Assembly (NCBI GenBank): GCA_963664675.2
Contig: CAXXLB010000009.1
Location: 1,135,871-1,199,870, forward strand
DNA from: JASGMR01 sp963664675
GTDB lineage: Bacteria; Thermotogota; Thermotogae; Petrotogales; Kosmotogaceae
Length of the DNA stretch: 64,000 nucleotides
Direction of reading: 5' to 3'
Position numbers and translations under genes: made by a program. Position 1 is the stretch's first letter, and each line of letters starts with the position of its first letter. The notes under the pieces are model-generated. The model saw only the letters and a list, made by a program, of their open reading frames with translations, did no database searches and had not been told where the DNA came from. Below, piece by piece: positions 9,379 to 18,144 of the stretch.

Positions 9379-9394
9379 CATCATACGTATGATG
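9379..9394 (-). promoter_or_regulatory. Probable GntR operator palindrome
   Basis: CATCATACGTATGATG is a perfect 16-base palindrome, with a further CATCATA half immediately on the gene side (9372-9378). It lies 37 bases before the GntR start codon and downstream of an AT-rich stretch with -10-like TATTAT/TATATT sequences. This is the position and shape expected of a HutC-type autoregulatory operator. Binding is inferred. Confidence 0.65.
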
Positions 9395-10033
9395 ACTTAA
9401 AATATAATATCAAATGTTTTGAATTATTTGAAATTCAATAATCCCGAATAAAAGAGAATTATAAGAAAAGAAACCCACTTAAAGAGAAAATTCGTTCTTT
9501 TTCAAAGATATAAAAGCATCGCAGAGAAAAGATAGAGAGATATGAGTAAAACTAAAAAACTGTGTTTTGTGATGGTTGTACAGTGCTTAGCACATGGGAT
9601 GTAGAACAAAGAACCGGCAATAGGTAACAGGGCATGGCGAACAATTGGAAAACAATTGGCTAACTATAGCAAAGCAATGGGAAAAAGGGTGCAGGGCATA
9701 GAAAAAACAGGAGAATAAAAGCAAGACATATTTTTAGTCAAGTTTCAGCAATTGGGCTTTTTTCAGCCTTCAGGCATTTAAGCGATAGTTTAACGATCGT
9801 TGAACAGTTGAGAAGCAGTGGAAGAAAGGGTAAAAAAAATCAGCAGGATTTTTTTGTTTTTCACTAAGCACTAAATCCTGAACACCAGGCACTGCCTTTC
9901 AGACACTAAATACTGAACACCAGACACCGTTTTTTCTGTTATCGATTATCGGTTCTCTTTTCTCTATACTGCTTTTCGGCTTTTAAGCTGTGGCTGAACG
10001 CCGACGCCAAGAAAGGGGATAAATGGCATGAGT
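9395..10033. other. Non-coding region of unusual composition
   Basis: About 640 bases without a convincing gene on either strand. The text is rich in short, slightly varied echoes: CAATTGG twice within 9638-9660, AGGGCAT twice, and the CACTAAA/CTGAACACCAG units at 9862-9929. It looks like a decaying repeat-derived spacer. The part next to the GntR gene (up to about 9440) should hold that gene's promoter. Confidence 0.5.
9868..9929. repeat. Two imperfect 27-base direct repeats
   Basis: Units at 9868-9894 and 9903-9929, 35 bases apart, share CACTAAAT-CTGAACACCAG-CAC with few differences. A partial third CACTAA stands at 9862. Only two units and no fixed spacer length were seen, so this is not a CRISPR array. 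Function unknown. Confidence 0.6.
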
Positions 10034-10612
10034 CTACTCTATATATTTTTTTAAATCGGAATTCTTCGAAAGGATCTTCTCCATACCCGTTTCATCGATT
10101 ATTCGATAATGGGGATTGTAGTTTTCATGATATATCCGGGAGTGGTGTAATATTTCTTCTCCTTTTTTTAAACCGGTGTTGAATTCTTCGGTGGTTTTAT
10201 CGTCAAAATTATCCGATATCCCAAGGCGGTTGATTTCTTCTTTTATTTTTTCCCATAATTTTTCCCAGCCGGAGAACCCCGCTTTTCCGGACCGCAGAAC
10301 GGTGTTATAAAATGAATCGGCAATCACGGAGACTGAGATCTTTCCGTCGACAATAAAATGTAGCGGAAAACGGTAGATCTTTTTTTCAAGTGAAATATCC
10401 ATAATAGGGTCGGATGAATTCATGAAAGGGAAGTTGATCTCTTTTTCTATTTGCAGGCCGATACTGACTCTGTCCGAAACGATATGATTGGCGCCAAAAA
10501 TACTCTGATAAAAGAGCTTATAATAATCTATCAGTTGAGCTTTTTCATGAATTTTTGCCTCTTTGATAATCAGTGCGCGAATTCGTTCTCTTTTCTGTTC
10601 AATGTCGTTCAT
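10034..10612 (-). CDS. Conserved-looking protein of unknown function
   Basis: A 192-aa soluble protein that I cannot assign. It has no signal peptide or membrane segment. Notable stretches are DYYKLFYQSIFGANHIV near the N-terminus and SRIYHENYNPHYRIID near the C-terminus, rich in aromatic and His residues that could form a ligand site. It is the last gene of the ten-gene sugar operon, 47 bases after the IclR gene, which suggests a link to that pathway or its regulator. The ribosome site is weak (ACGGAAA). Protein-like composition and good codon structure make it a real gene; the function is unknown. Confidence 0.75.
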   Translation of the reverse strand: MNDIEQKRERIRALIIKEAKIHEKAQLIDYYKLFYQSIFGANHIVSDRVSIGLQIEKEINFPFMNSSDPIMDISLEKKIYRFPLHFIVDGKISVSVIADSFYNTVLRSGKAGFSGWEKLWEKIKEEINRLGISDNFDDKTTEEFNTGLKKGEEILHHSRIYHENYNPHYRIIDETGMEKILSKNSDLKKYIE

Positions 10613-10659
10613 TTTCCGTTATTTCCTTTATTTTCGGAACTATGATAATCTTCGGGCTT

Positions 10660-11430
10660 TTACTTTAAAACCGGTCCCATATAACCCAGAAGACTGGAAA
10701 TATTTCTGGCCACCTGAGAAACTCTTATCCCGTAATATTCTTCGTCTCTGTCTATCGATATTTTGCTCAGAGCGAGATTCATGGATGCGACTATTTCACC
10801 GGTACCGTCGAAGATGGGAGCACCGAAGCATATCTCTCCGGAGGTGAACTCTTCGTTGCTCACTCCATAACCCTTCAACTTGATTTCCTGTAAATCTTTC
10901 AGAATATTTTTTTTATCCACAAGCGTAAGGGAAGCGAATTTTTTGAATTCGGTATTATCCAGGTAATCCTGTACCTTTTCCGGACTTTGAAATGCCAGGA
11001 GCACTTTTCCGAGAGAAGTACAGTAAAGCGGTATTTCGTAACCTATAATGCTGTTGATGAAAACTTTGTCCGATGCCAGACTTCTGTCCACAATCAGGGC
11101 TCTGTTGTTATTGAGGATCGCCAGATGCGAATTTCCGTGAAACTCTCTTGCAAGCCCCTGAAGATGGGGTCTCACCACCTCGATCAGATTCAGTCCCGCC
11201 AATACCATATTTCCCTTAACGACAAATTTTATTCCGAGACTGTATTTTCCGTTTCCATTTCTGACGAGGTATTTGCTCTTTTCCAGGGTAGATAATAAAG
11301 GATAAATACTGCTGAGATTCAAATTGAGCATTTTCGAAATTTCCGAAGCGGTCAGTTCTTTATTCTCCCTCGTAAAGCAATCGAGTATGCTCATGGCCTT
11401 TTCAAGTGATTTGTTCTGATATTCTCTCAA
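10660..11430 (-). CDS. IclR-family transcriptional regulator
   Basis: Regulator of 256 aa with an N-terminal winged helix (about residues 5-65: LTASEISKMLNLNLSSIYPL) and an IclR effector domain. That domain ends with the typical sequence CFGAPIFDGTGEIVASMNLA. The start appears to be TTG with GGGGATG upstream. It lies 37 bases after the FGGY kinase gene, near the end of the operon it probably controls. IclR proteins commonly respond to sugar acids such as 2-keto-3-deoxygluconate, which fits the dehydratase and aldolase genes here. Confidence 0.92.
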   Translation of the reverse strand: MREYQNKSLEKAMSILDCFTRENKELTASEISKMLNLNLSSIYPLLSTLEKSKYLVRNGNGKYSLGIKFVVKGNMVLAGLNLIEVVRPHLQGLAREFHGNSHLAILNNNRALIVDRSLASDKVFINSIIGYEIPLYCTSLGKVLLAFQSPEKVQDYLDNTEFKKFASLTLVDKKNILKDLQEIKLKGYGVSNEEFTSGEICFGAPIFDGTGEIVASMNLALSKISIDRDEEYYGIRVSQVARNISSLLGYMGPVLK

Positions 11431-11467
11431 AGTAATTCATCCCCATTTACTCAACATTTATTTCATT

Positions 11468-12988
11468 TTACTTTATCGCAGCGAGTTTTTCAAATAGACT
11501 GGAAGTACTATTTTTAAGCTCTAAAAATATTTTATAATATTTTTCGTACTCTTTCGTCTTTTCTTCATCGGGTTCAGTTACGTCATTTATTTTTATTTTT
11601 TCATGGAGGATTGAAAAATTCCTGTACAATCCTATTCCCAGTCCTCCGGCAACCGCGGCGCCGAGGGCACCGGCCTCCTGGGTGACCGATGGACATAAAA
11701 TCTTTTTACCTAGAATATCCGAAAGTATCTGTCTCCAAAGTTTGGACTTAGCTCCCCCTCCGATTACCCTTATACTGCTCGAATCATATCCCAGCCCGGA
11801 AAACAGATCCGCTATTTCCTTTAATCCATACCCCATTCCTTCAATAACGGCCCTGTACATATCGCCTGTTTTATTCGCAAGATTGAGGCCGAAGAAGACT
11901 CCTCTGGCATTGGGATTGCTGTTCCCGGCCCAGATTCCTCTCATATATGGAAGAAAAATGAGCTTGTTGGATCCCACCGGGCTCATTTTTGCCTCTTCAT
12001 TCATTTTCTGAAATACATTTTTTCCATCACATGTTTTTTCAGCGTATATATTATCCCTCATCCATTGATAGCATATTCCGGCACCAGTCATCTGATAATG
12101 AATCGCGTAACTATCCGGAACTATATGAGAATAATTGACAATTTTTGAATCATAATGAAAGACGGGTTTTTCTGAAAAAAATCCCATCCACGCGGCCGAT
12201 CCAAGACATATATAACTTATGTTTTCTTCAACAGTACCGGCTCCTGCAGCAGCACAAGCTACGTCACCGCCACCCATGACCACGGGTGTTCCGGGTAAAA
12301 GTCCCGTTTCTTCGGCTGCATCATCTTTAACGGAGCCTATCAGCTCCGAGGCATTCACAATTTCTGGCATCAGTGACGCTGGTATTCCTGCAATTTCCAA
12401 TATTTTTTCGGACCAGACTTTATCACTTATATCCATAGCTCCCGTATTGCACGCCTGAGAACAGTCCGTGAAATATTTCCCGGTGAGCTTGCTGTCAAGA
12501 AAATCCACTGTATTCAATATTTTACAGGTTCTTTTATACAGATCGGGATAATTATTTTTAAACCAGATTATTTTAAACAATGAATATTGTTCCGGAACCT
12601 GTCCGGCTCCGGTTATTCTGTAAAACTCCTCTTTGGAAATTTTCCTGAAAAAATCCTGTACTTCTCTCTGAGCGGAAAGATCTGCATATATAGGTATTTC
12701 ATCCAGAAGGGAATTCCCGTTTTTATCAACGGGCACCATGCTTGGCGAATGCCCGCTGAAAGTGACAACCGAAATATCTTTGTTCGAAATTTCAGACTTC
12801 TTCATGACCTCTTTCGTACAATCACAAACTACACGCCACCAGTCGGAGGGCCTCTGAAGCGCACAGCACCCTCTGGGATAAAATGTTCTGTATTGTTCTA
12901 TATGGCTGCTCATCAAATTCAGTTCTTCATCAAAAATACATGCTTTGTTCGCAGTTGTGCCGAAATCGTGCACCAATATATATTTCAT
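11468..12988 (-). CDS. FGGY-family carbohydrate kinase, xylulokinase-like
   Basis: ATP-dependent sugar kinase of 506 aa, the usual length for XylB. The N-terminal phosphate-loop sequence HDFGTTANKACIFDE, the sugar-site region VTFSGHSPS, and the C-terminal nucleotide-site sequence RVIGGGAKSKLWRQILSD are all visible. ATG 12988 is preferred over GTG six bases upstream because GGAGA then has normal spacing. It sits between the CUT2 ATPase and IclR genes, so it would phosphorylate an intracellular sugar of this pathway. FGGY substrates (xylulose, gluconate, ribulose and others) cannot be separated by eye. Confidence 0.88.
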   Translation of the reverse strand: MKYILVHDFGTTANKACIFDEELNLMSSHIEQYRTFYPRGCCALQRPSDWWRVVCDCTKEVMKKSEISNKDISVVTFSGHSPSMVPVDKNGNSLLDEIPIYADLSAQREVQDFFRKISKEEFYRITGAGQVPEQYSLFKIIWFKNNYPDLYKRTCKILNTVDFLDSKLTGKYFTDCSQACNTGAMDISDKVWSEKILEIAGIPASLMPEIVNASELIGSVKDDAAEETGLLPGTPVVMGGGDVACAAAGAGTVEENISYICLGSAAWMGFFSEKPVFHYDSKIVNYSHIVPDSYAIHYQMTGAGICYQWMRDNIYAEKTCDGKNVFQKMNEEAKMSPVGSNKLIFLPYMRGIWAGNSNPNARGVFFGLNLANKTGDMYRAVIEGMGYGLKEIADLFSGLGYDSSSIRVIGGGAKSKLWRQILSDILGKKILCPSVTQEAGALGAAVAGGLGIGLYRNFSILHEKIKINDVTEPDEEKTKEYEKYYKIFLELKNSTSSLFEKLAAIK

Positions 12989-13004
12989 CTTCACTCTCCG
13001 GGTG

Positions 13005-14501
13005 TCAATTTATCGTTTTTGTCTTTAAACCTGCAGCATAAGCCAATATTTCTTCTTCGGATGTTTCCTCGGGATATAATTCTCCCGCTATCTTTCCCTT
13101 GTGCATAACAAGGATTCTGTCGCTCATTCCAAGTATTTCGGGAAGTTCCGAAGAAACCATTATTATCGACATTCCGTCCCTTGTCAGTTCCTTCATCAGC
13201 TTGTAAATCTCCGCTTTTGTTCCGACATCGATTCCTCTGGTTGGTTCATCGAGTAACAGAACGTCTGCCCCGCTGAAAAGCCATTTCGACAGAACAACTT
13301 TTTGCTGATTACCTCCACTCAGATATTCCGCCAGCTGATTCATCGTCGGAGTCGCAATTTTCAATTTGTCGATATATTCCTGAGCGGCATCTCTGTCTTT
13401 TTTTCCTTTGATAAAGGTCCATTTCGATATTTTTTTATAACCTACGAGTGATATGTTCTTTTTTACCGTCATCGGCAATATCAGGCCTGTTTTATGTCTG
13501 TCTTCGGTTACAAATCCGAACCCGTTTGAAATCGATCTCCTCGGAGTCTTATTCGATACTTTTCTGTTTTTCAAATTCACGGAGCCTCCTATCAGAGGAT
13601 CGAGCCCGAATAAAGCTTCGCACAGTTCGGTCCTTCCGGCGCCGACCAACCCTGCTATTCCAAGTATTTCTCCCTTTTTCAATTCGAAATTGACATTATG
13701 AATTTTCCTGGTCGTCAGACCGGCGACTTTCAAAACCGTTTCATCGCTTTTATCTTTATCTCTCGAAGGATACATGTCTCCGATGTCCCTTCCGACCATC
13801 ATTTTACATAACTCTTCTTCGTTGATTTCCGAAGGCTTTACAACATCCACATTTTTTCCGTCTTTCAGAACCGTTATTCTATCACTTATTTTGAATATTT
13901 CTTCGAAATGGTGAGAAATATATATTATACCTATATCTTTTTTTATTTTCTGAAGTATACTGTGCAGTTTTTCCAGATCGTTTTTTGGCAAAACCGCGGA
14001 GGGTTCATCCATGATCAGAATCTTCGGTTTTCTGTACAGCGCTTTCACGATTTCAACTATCTGTCCTTCTGCAACACTCAGCTCATACACTTTTTTCTTC
14101 ACATCGATCTCACCGAAACCGAGTTCGTTTACGAAATCTTCCGCATCTTTCAGAACGCTTTTCCAGTTTATAAAACCCGCAGAAGACGAGTATCTTCCGA
14201 ATTTAATGTTCTCCGCGACGGTCATATTTGGCTGGAGGCTGTAATGCTGCTGTACCGAAAATATTTTTTGTTTCATGGCATCTTTGGGAGTCAGTATTTT
14301 AGCTTTTTTACCTTCTATATTTATATTTCCCTCATCTCTTTTATAGGCTCCCGCCAGAACTTTAACGAGGGTGCTCTTACCCGCGCCGTTTTCTCCAACG
14401 AGTGTGTGTATCTCTCCCAGATTCAACTCGAAGTTAACACCGTCCAAAGCTTTCACACCGGGAAATATTTTGGTAATATTGTTCATTTCGAGATAGGCCA
14501 T
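13005..14501 (-). CDS. CUT2 sugar ABC transporter ATPase, RbsA/XylG-like
   Basis: Double ATPase of 498 aa that drives the single permease of a ribose/xylose-class importer. The first half has Walker A GENGAGKST and signature LSVAEGQIVEIVKAL. The second half has the degenerate GLVGAGRTE and signature LSGGNQQKVVLSKWL, the normal asymmetry of RbsA proteins. ATG 14501 is chosen because GGGAG lies eight bases before it; the longer frame would overlap the cyclase gene. The partners are the RbsC-like permease and RbsB-like binding protein upstream in the same operon. Confidence 0.95.
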   Translation of the reverse strand: MAYLEMNNITKIFPGVKALDGVNFELNLGEIHTLVGENGAGKSTLVKVLAGAYKRDEGNINIEGKKAKILTPKDAMKQKIFSVQQHYSLQPNMTVAENIKFGRYSSSAGFINWKSVLKDAEDFVNELGFGEIDVKKKVYELSVAEGQIVEIVKALYRKPKILIMDEPSAVLPKNDLEKLHSILQKIKKDIGIIYISHHFEEIFKISDRITVLKDGKNVDVVKPSEINEEELCKMMVGRDIGDMYPSRDKDKSDETVLKVAGLTTRKIHNVNFELKKGEILGIAGLVGAGRTELCEALFGLDPLIGGSVNLKNRKVSNKTPRRSISNGFGFVTEDRHKTGLILPMTVKKNISLVGYKKISKWTFIKGKKDRDAAQEYIDKLKIATPTMNQLAEYLSGGNQQKVVLSKWLFSGADVLLLDEPTRGIDVGTKAEIYKLMKELTRDGMSIIMVSSELPEILGMSDRILVMHKGKIAGELYPEETSEEEILAYAAGLKTKTIN

Positions 14502-14502
14502 T

Positions 14503-15198
14503 TCACAATCTCCCTTCTGGTCTTTCATTCACTTCTGCAACCACTGTAACCGGACAGGCCTCGTTTTCAATTAAAAGAGGTATCGCCATGATTCTGTCGA
14601 CTTTTTTATCCAATATATCTCTGAGATTCATATTTTCTATCACGATTCTTTTCTCATTCTCTTTTAAAAAGGCTTTGTGCCCGGGCCAACCTTTCGGTTT
14701 TCCTTCAATTATATTCTCAATGCTGAATATATCCATTCCCAGACATTTGATCTGAGGAAAATTATCGATCAAATATTGCAGACTCTCGGGAGAAAATCCC
14801 GGAGAATTCCTGATGAATCTTTCTCTCGAATTCAAATACTCACTGAATCCCGTATATACAATCAGACAATCAGCTTTTTTTAAATCATCTCTGTATTTAT
14901 GCAGATCATCCACTTCAATTTTTTCTTTATCCCCTTTCAAGCATTGAATTATCAAAGGTGAATCAAAAATAAAATCTTCCGCCTCGAAATCGTCCAGGGT
15001 CAGAGCGTTATCATAGACGTGTGACGGAGCATCTATATGAGTTCCGTGATGTGAAAAAATCTTTATACTGCTCGTCTGGTTAGTCTTTCCCTGGCCGTCA
15101 CCGAATTTTGCCCTCCATATTATTTCCAGGCCCGGCAGGTTCAGTACGTCATCTTCACCGCTGATATTTTTTAATCTATAAGAAAGTTCGTAAAACAT
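14503..15198 (-). CDS. Cyclase-family hydrolase (kynurenine-formamidase-like fold)
   Basis: Metal-dependent hydrolase of 231 aa of the cyclase/KynB superfamily, shown by HHGTHIDAPSH (residues 50-60), the family metal-binding signature, and by the GMDIFSIE stretch in the C-terminal half. The ATG has AGAGGT six bases upstream. The family hydrolyses amides and esters including ring compounds. Between a dehydrogenase and an IlvD/Edd dehydratase gene, a role in opening a sugar lactone is attractive but unproved. A true formamidase role is less likely, as no tryptophan genes are near. Confidence 0.85.
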   Translation of the reverse strand: MFYELSYRLKNISGEDDVLNLPGLEIIWRAKFGDGQGKTNQTSSIKIFSHHGTHIDAPSHVYDNALTLDDFEAEDFIFDSPLIIQCLKGDKEKIEVDDLHKYRDDLKKADCLIVYTGFSEYLNSRERFIRNSPGFSPESLQYLIDNFPQIKCLGMDIFSIENIIEGKPKGWPGHKAFLKENEKRIVIENMNLRDILDKKVDRIMAIPLLIENEACPVTVVAEVNERPEGRL

Positions 15199-15215
15199 AT
15201 TCACACCTCTTTAAA

Positions 15216-15983
15216 TTAGTGTATCGTCCATCCACCATCTACAAACAATGTCGTACCCGTTATATATGAAGCCTCGGATGATGTCAGAAATACAACCGCT
15301 CCCGCTACTTCCTCAGGTACGGCCAGTTTTTTTAAAGGAATTTCTCTCATTACTTCATTTAAATGGCCGGAATCTTTCATTGAGCCTCCGGAAATATCGG
15401 TTTTCACAACTCCCGGCGCAACCGCATTCACCCTGATATTATAATCCGCGAGTTCAACGGCCATTATCTTTGTCAACATAATTATTCCTGCTTTTGAAAC
15501 ACCGTAAGGTACATGGTGACCGGGATAATACACCACTTCTCCATCTATGGAAGAAATATTCACAATATTCCCTCCGTCATTATTTTTCATTATTTTTGCA
15601 GCTTCTTTGCTGCATAGAAATGTCCCCTTAAGATTAACTGACATGGTCTTATCCCACATCTCCTCTGTAGTGTCAAAAAATGAGCTTTTCACCAGAATTC
15701 CCGCGTTGTTAACCAGTATATCCAGTTTTCCGAATTCTTCTTTCACAAAGGTAAAAAGGGCTTTCACTTCATTTTTTTCGGAAATATCTGCTCCATGAAA
15801 AATAATTTTATTTTCTTTAAAAACATTTTTAAATTCTTCAACGGTTTTCTTTGCCTCGTCCACAAGGACATCGGTGATAATTACCGATGCTCCCTCTTCA
15901 AGATATTTTTTCGCAATCGCTTTTCCGATACCCCGTGCAGCACCTGTAATTAAAACCACTTTGTTTTTCATATCTATTTTCAT
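15216..15983 (-). CDS. Short-chain dehydrogenase/reductase
   Basis: NAD(P)-dependent oxidoreductase of 255 aa. It has the Rossmann glycine motif TGAARGIG (13-20), the NNAG structural motif (92-95), catalytic Ser near 144 and YxxxK at Tyr160-Lys164. The C-terminal sequence TGTTLFVDGGW is classic. An Asp at the end of the second strand (ITDVLVDE) favours NAD over NADP. In this operon it may oxidise the imported sugar to a lactone or interconvert a keto and hydroxyl group. The gene ends 18 bases before the cyclase start. Confidence 0.93.
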   Translation of the reverse strand: MKIDMKNKVVLITGAARGIGKAIAKKYLEEGASVIITDVLVDEAKKTVEEFKNVFKENKIIFHGADISEKNEVKALFTFVKEEFGKLDILVNNAGILVKSSFFDTTEEMWDKTMSVNLKGTFLCSKEAAKIMKNNDGGNIVNISSIDGEVVYYPGHHVPYGVSKAGIIMLTKIMAVELADYNIRVNAVAPGVVKTDISGGSMKDSGHLNEVMREIPLKKLAVPEEVAGAVVFLTSSEASYITGTTLFVDGGWTIH

Positions 15984-15995
15984 TTCTACCTCTTA

Positions 15996-16970
15996 TTACG
16001 CCGCAGAACCCAATTTCTTCCTGCTACTGCTTAAAACTGCCAGAAGTATTATCATACCCCTTATTATCTGCTGCCAGTAAATGGTTACTCCCAGAAGGTT
16101 CATAATATTTCCGATCAAACCCAATATTATTACACCTACGATAGTTCCTCCGACCGTACCTATACCGCCGTTGAAATTTCCTCCGCCGACCATAACGGAA
16201 GCGATCGCTGTCAATTCCCATCCGTCTCCTAAAACATTGGTCCCAAGCGTTAATCTGGATGTCATCATTACTCCGGCTATACCACCGAGTAAGCCTGAAA
16301 TAGTGTATGACATACTTTCATACAGAATCGTACTCACACCGGCCAGTCTCACGGCCTCTTTGTTTCCACCGATTCCTCGGATAAATCTTCCCATGATTGT
16401 TTTTCCAAGAAATATTGCAACAATTATTGACATTGCAATCCATATCCACGCAACAAGGGGAATTCCCAAAAAGTATTCTCTTCCGATAAGTAAAAAATCC
16501 GGATTTTTAAAAAATACCTGCCTTCCCTTTGAAATCAATAAGCCTATTCCCTGGAACATCGTCATCGAAGCGAGTGTAACTATAAATGGAGTGATTTTTC
16601 CTACGGTTACCATCAATCCATTGAACAAACCTGCAAGAGTGGCGAACCCTATCGCCAGAATAGCGGCAACCGGCCATGGCATTCCGGTCTTTAAAAATGA
16701 AGCGGCTAAAATTCCGGAAAATGAAGCGATAGCTCCTACGGACAGATCTATTCCCCCCGTGAGAATAACCAGGAGTTCTCCAAGGGCCACTATTCCCAAT
16801 GCAGCATTCTGCTTAAGCAGGTTCGTCAAATTCTGAGTGGTAAAAAATTTATCCGATAAAACAGCAGAAATTGCCACGAATGCTACTAACATCAAATACT
16901 TATCATATTTTGAAACAAAATCCAAAGCAAAATTTTTCTTGTTTATAACGAGATTTTCCTGTTCAGTCAT
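15996..16970 (-). CDS. CUT2 sugar ABC transporter permease, RbsC-like
   Basis: Membrane permease of 324 aa with about eight to ten hydrophobic segments and the RbsC-family sequences LVILTGGIDLSVGAIASF and GGNKEAVRLAG. ATG 16970 fits the AAGGTG site better than the upstream GTG codons. It belongs with the RbsA-like ATPase and the RbsB-like protein; a stem-loop separates it from the binding-protein gene. Confidence 0.94.
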   Translation of the reverse strand: MTEQENLVINKKNFALDFVSKYDKYLMLVAFVAISAVLSDKFFTTQNLTNLLKQNAALGIVALGELLVILTGGIDLSVGAIASFSGILAASFLKTGMPWPVAAILAIGFATLAGLFNGLMVTVGKITPFIVTLASMTMFQGIGLLISKGRQVFFKNPDFLLIGREYFLGIPLVAWIWIAMSIIVAIFLGKTIMGRFIRGIGGNKEAVRLAGVSTILYESMSYTISGLLGGIAGVMMTSRLTLGTNVLGDGWELTAIASVMVGGGNFNGGIGTVGGTIVGVIILGLIGNIMNLLGVTIYWQQIIRGMIILLAVLSSSRKKLGSAA

Positions 16971-16999
16971 TGGCACCACCTTAACGTCTTTCTAAAATA

Positions 17000-17019
17000 G
17001 GGGCGAATTAATTCGCCCC
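17000..17019 (-). terminator. Intercistronic stem-loop, binding protein / permease
   Basis: GGGGCGAATTAATTCGCCCC is a perfect 20-base inverted repeat (8-base GC-rich stem, TTAA loop) between the binding-protein stop (17047) and the permease start. It is expected to give partial termination or 3'-end protection, favouring the binding protein. Confidence 0.65.
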
Positions 17020-17046
17020 ATCTGTAATATATTTATCCCTTCCAGA

Positions 17047-18039
17047 TCAGAAACCAAGCTCCATGTATTCATCCACATTTTCATAGGAAATACCCACTAC
17101 AGGAATGTAATAGCAGTTAGATAATGTTTTACCGGAAAATAAATCATTGATCAATGTGATAGTCAAATCAGCAATCATTGTAGGACTGTTCAAACCTGTA
17201 ACCAGAGCGGGTCCATTTTTTCCGTTTCCCCCTGCTTTAATTTCCTCAAGCATTCTCTTTTCGCCATCGAATCCCACGATCAGTTTAACATCGTCTCTAC
17301 CCTGATTTCTGATAGCTGTCAATGCACCTAAAGCCTGAGCATCGTGATGAGCGATAACAACATCGATCTCCGGATTGGCATTGAGAAGTTCTTCCATCTG
17401 TAACATTCCATCGGCTTCTCCAACATCCTGTGTTGCATATCTTTCATCGATCAGGTCATAGCCTTTAACTTCTCCCTGGTCCGATATACCGCCCATTATT
17501 CCACCGAATCTCAATGCGGGACAACCTGTATCGGTTGCGGTACTTCTTACATATACCATTTTTGCTTCTCCGCCCATCGCTTCTCCAATGAGTCTTCCTA
17601 TTTCTCTTGCAATAGCAAAATTATCGATTCCTACATACACGTATCCTTCACCTGCAGATGTATTATCTACACAGAATAACGGTATGCCTTCCATTTCACA
17701 CAATGCTACTACAGAAGGAACAATTTCGTCCCCAACTGGATTGAGAATAAGAACTTCGACACCTTTTGCAATTAAATCTTCCGCTAAAGACAACTGTTCT
17801 GCGGCACTTCTATTCGCACTTACAACCTGATCAAATTCAATTCCGTAATCCGCTGCCAAAGCATCGAATTCATCACTCATTGCTGCATGGTATGTTGTTC
17901 CGAGTGTCAATTGAATGAAACCTATCTTTTTACCTTCCAATGCATTATTCCCCAGATTTAAAGGATTTGCAGCAAATGAAACCGTTGCTAATAATAACAT
18001 GATCGCTAAACTTACTAACAGGACTTTTTTGCCTTTCAT
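17047..18039 (-). CDS. CUT2 sugar-binding protein, RbsB-like
   Basis: Extracytoplasmic binding protein of 330 aa (peripla_BP_4 fold). The signal peptide is MKGKKVLLVSLAIMLLLATV followed by an AFA-type cleavage region. Typical ribose-class stretches include GFIQLTLGTTYHAAM, ADYGIEFDQVVSANRSAAEQ (here cut short), VLILNPVGDE and VIAHHDAQALGA. ATG 18039 follows AAGGGAGG. The order is aldolase gene, binding protein, stem-loop, permease. The ligand is probably a pentose, hexose or related polyol. Confidence 0.94.
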   Translation of the reverse strand: MKGKKVLLVSLAIMLLLATVSFAANPLNLGNNALEGKKIGFIQLTLGTTYHAAMSDEFDALAADYGIEFDQVVSANRSAAEQLSLAEDLIAKGVEVLILNPVGDEIVPSVVALCEMEGIPLFCVDNTSAGEGYVYVGIDNFAIAREIGRLIGEAMGGEAKMVYVRSTATDTGCPALRFGGIMGGISDQGEVKGYDLIDERYATQDVGEADGMLQMEELLNANPEIDVVIAHHDAQALGALTAIRNQGRDDVKLIVGFDGEKRMLEEIKAGGNGKNGPALVTGLNSPTMIADLTITLINDLFSGKTLSNCYYIPVVGISYENVDEYMELGF

Positions 18040-18144
18040 CTTTTTTCCTCCCTTTGTTTTATCCATTTTATTTGAATAACCACCCCTATGGGTTTATTGT
18101 TAAAAATAAATCAATTACACAACTTACAATGTGTTAAATAATTT

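Noticed and set aside
9862..9929. Direct repeats as a CRISPR array
   Set aside because: Only two imperfect units with an 8-base gap, no spacers of CRISPR size and no cas genes.
14503..15198. Kynurenine formamidase of tryptophan breakdown
   Set aside because: The family signature is present, but all neighbours are sugar-related and no kynurenine-pathway gene occurs, so the specific name is not justified.
16081..16836. 251-aa plus-strand frame opposite the RbsC-like permease
   Set aside because: It is antisense to a strongly supported permease gene and is an artefact of codon bias.
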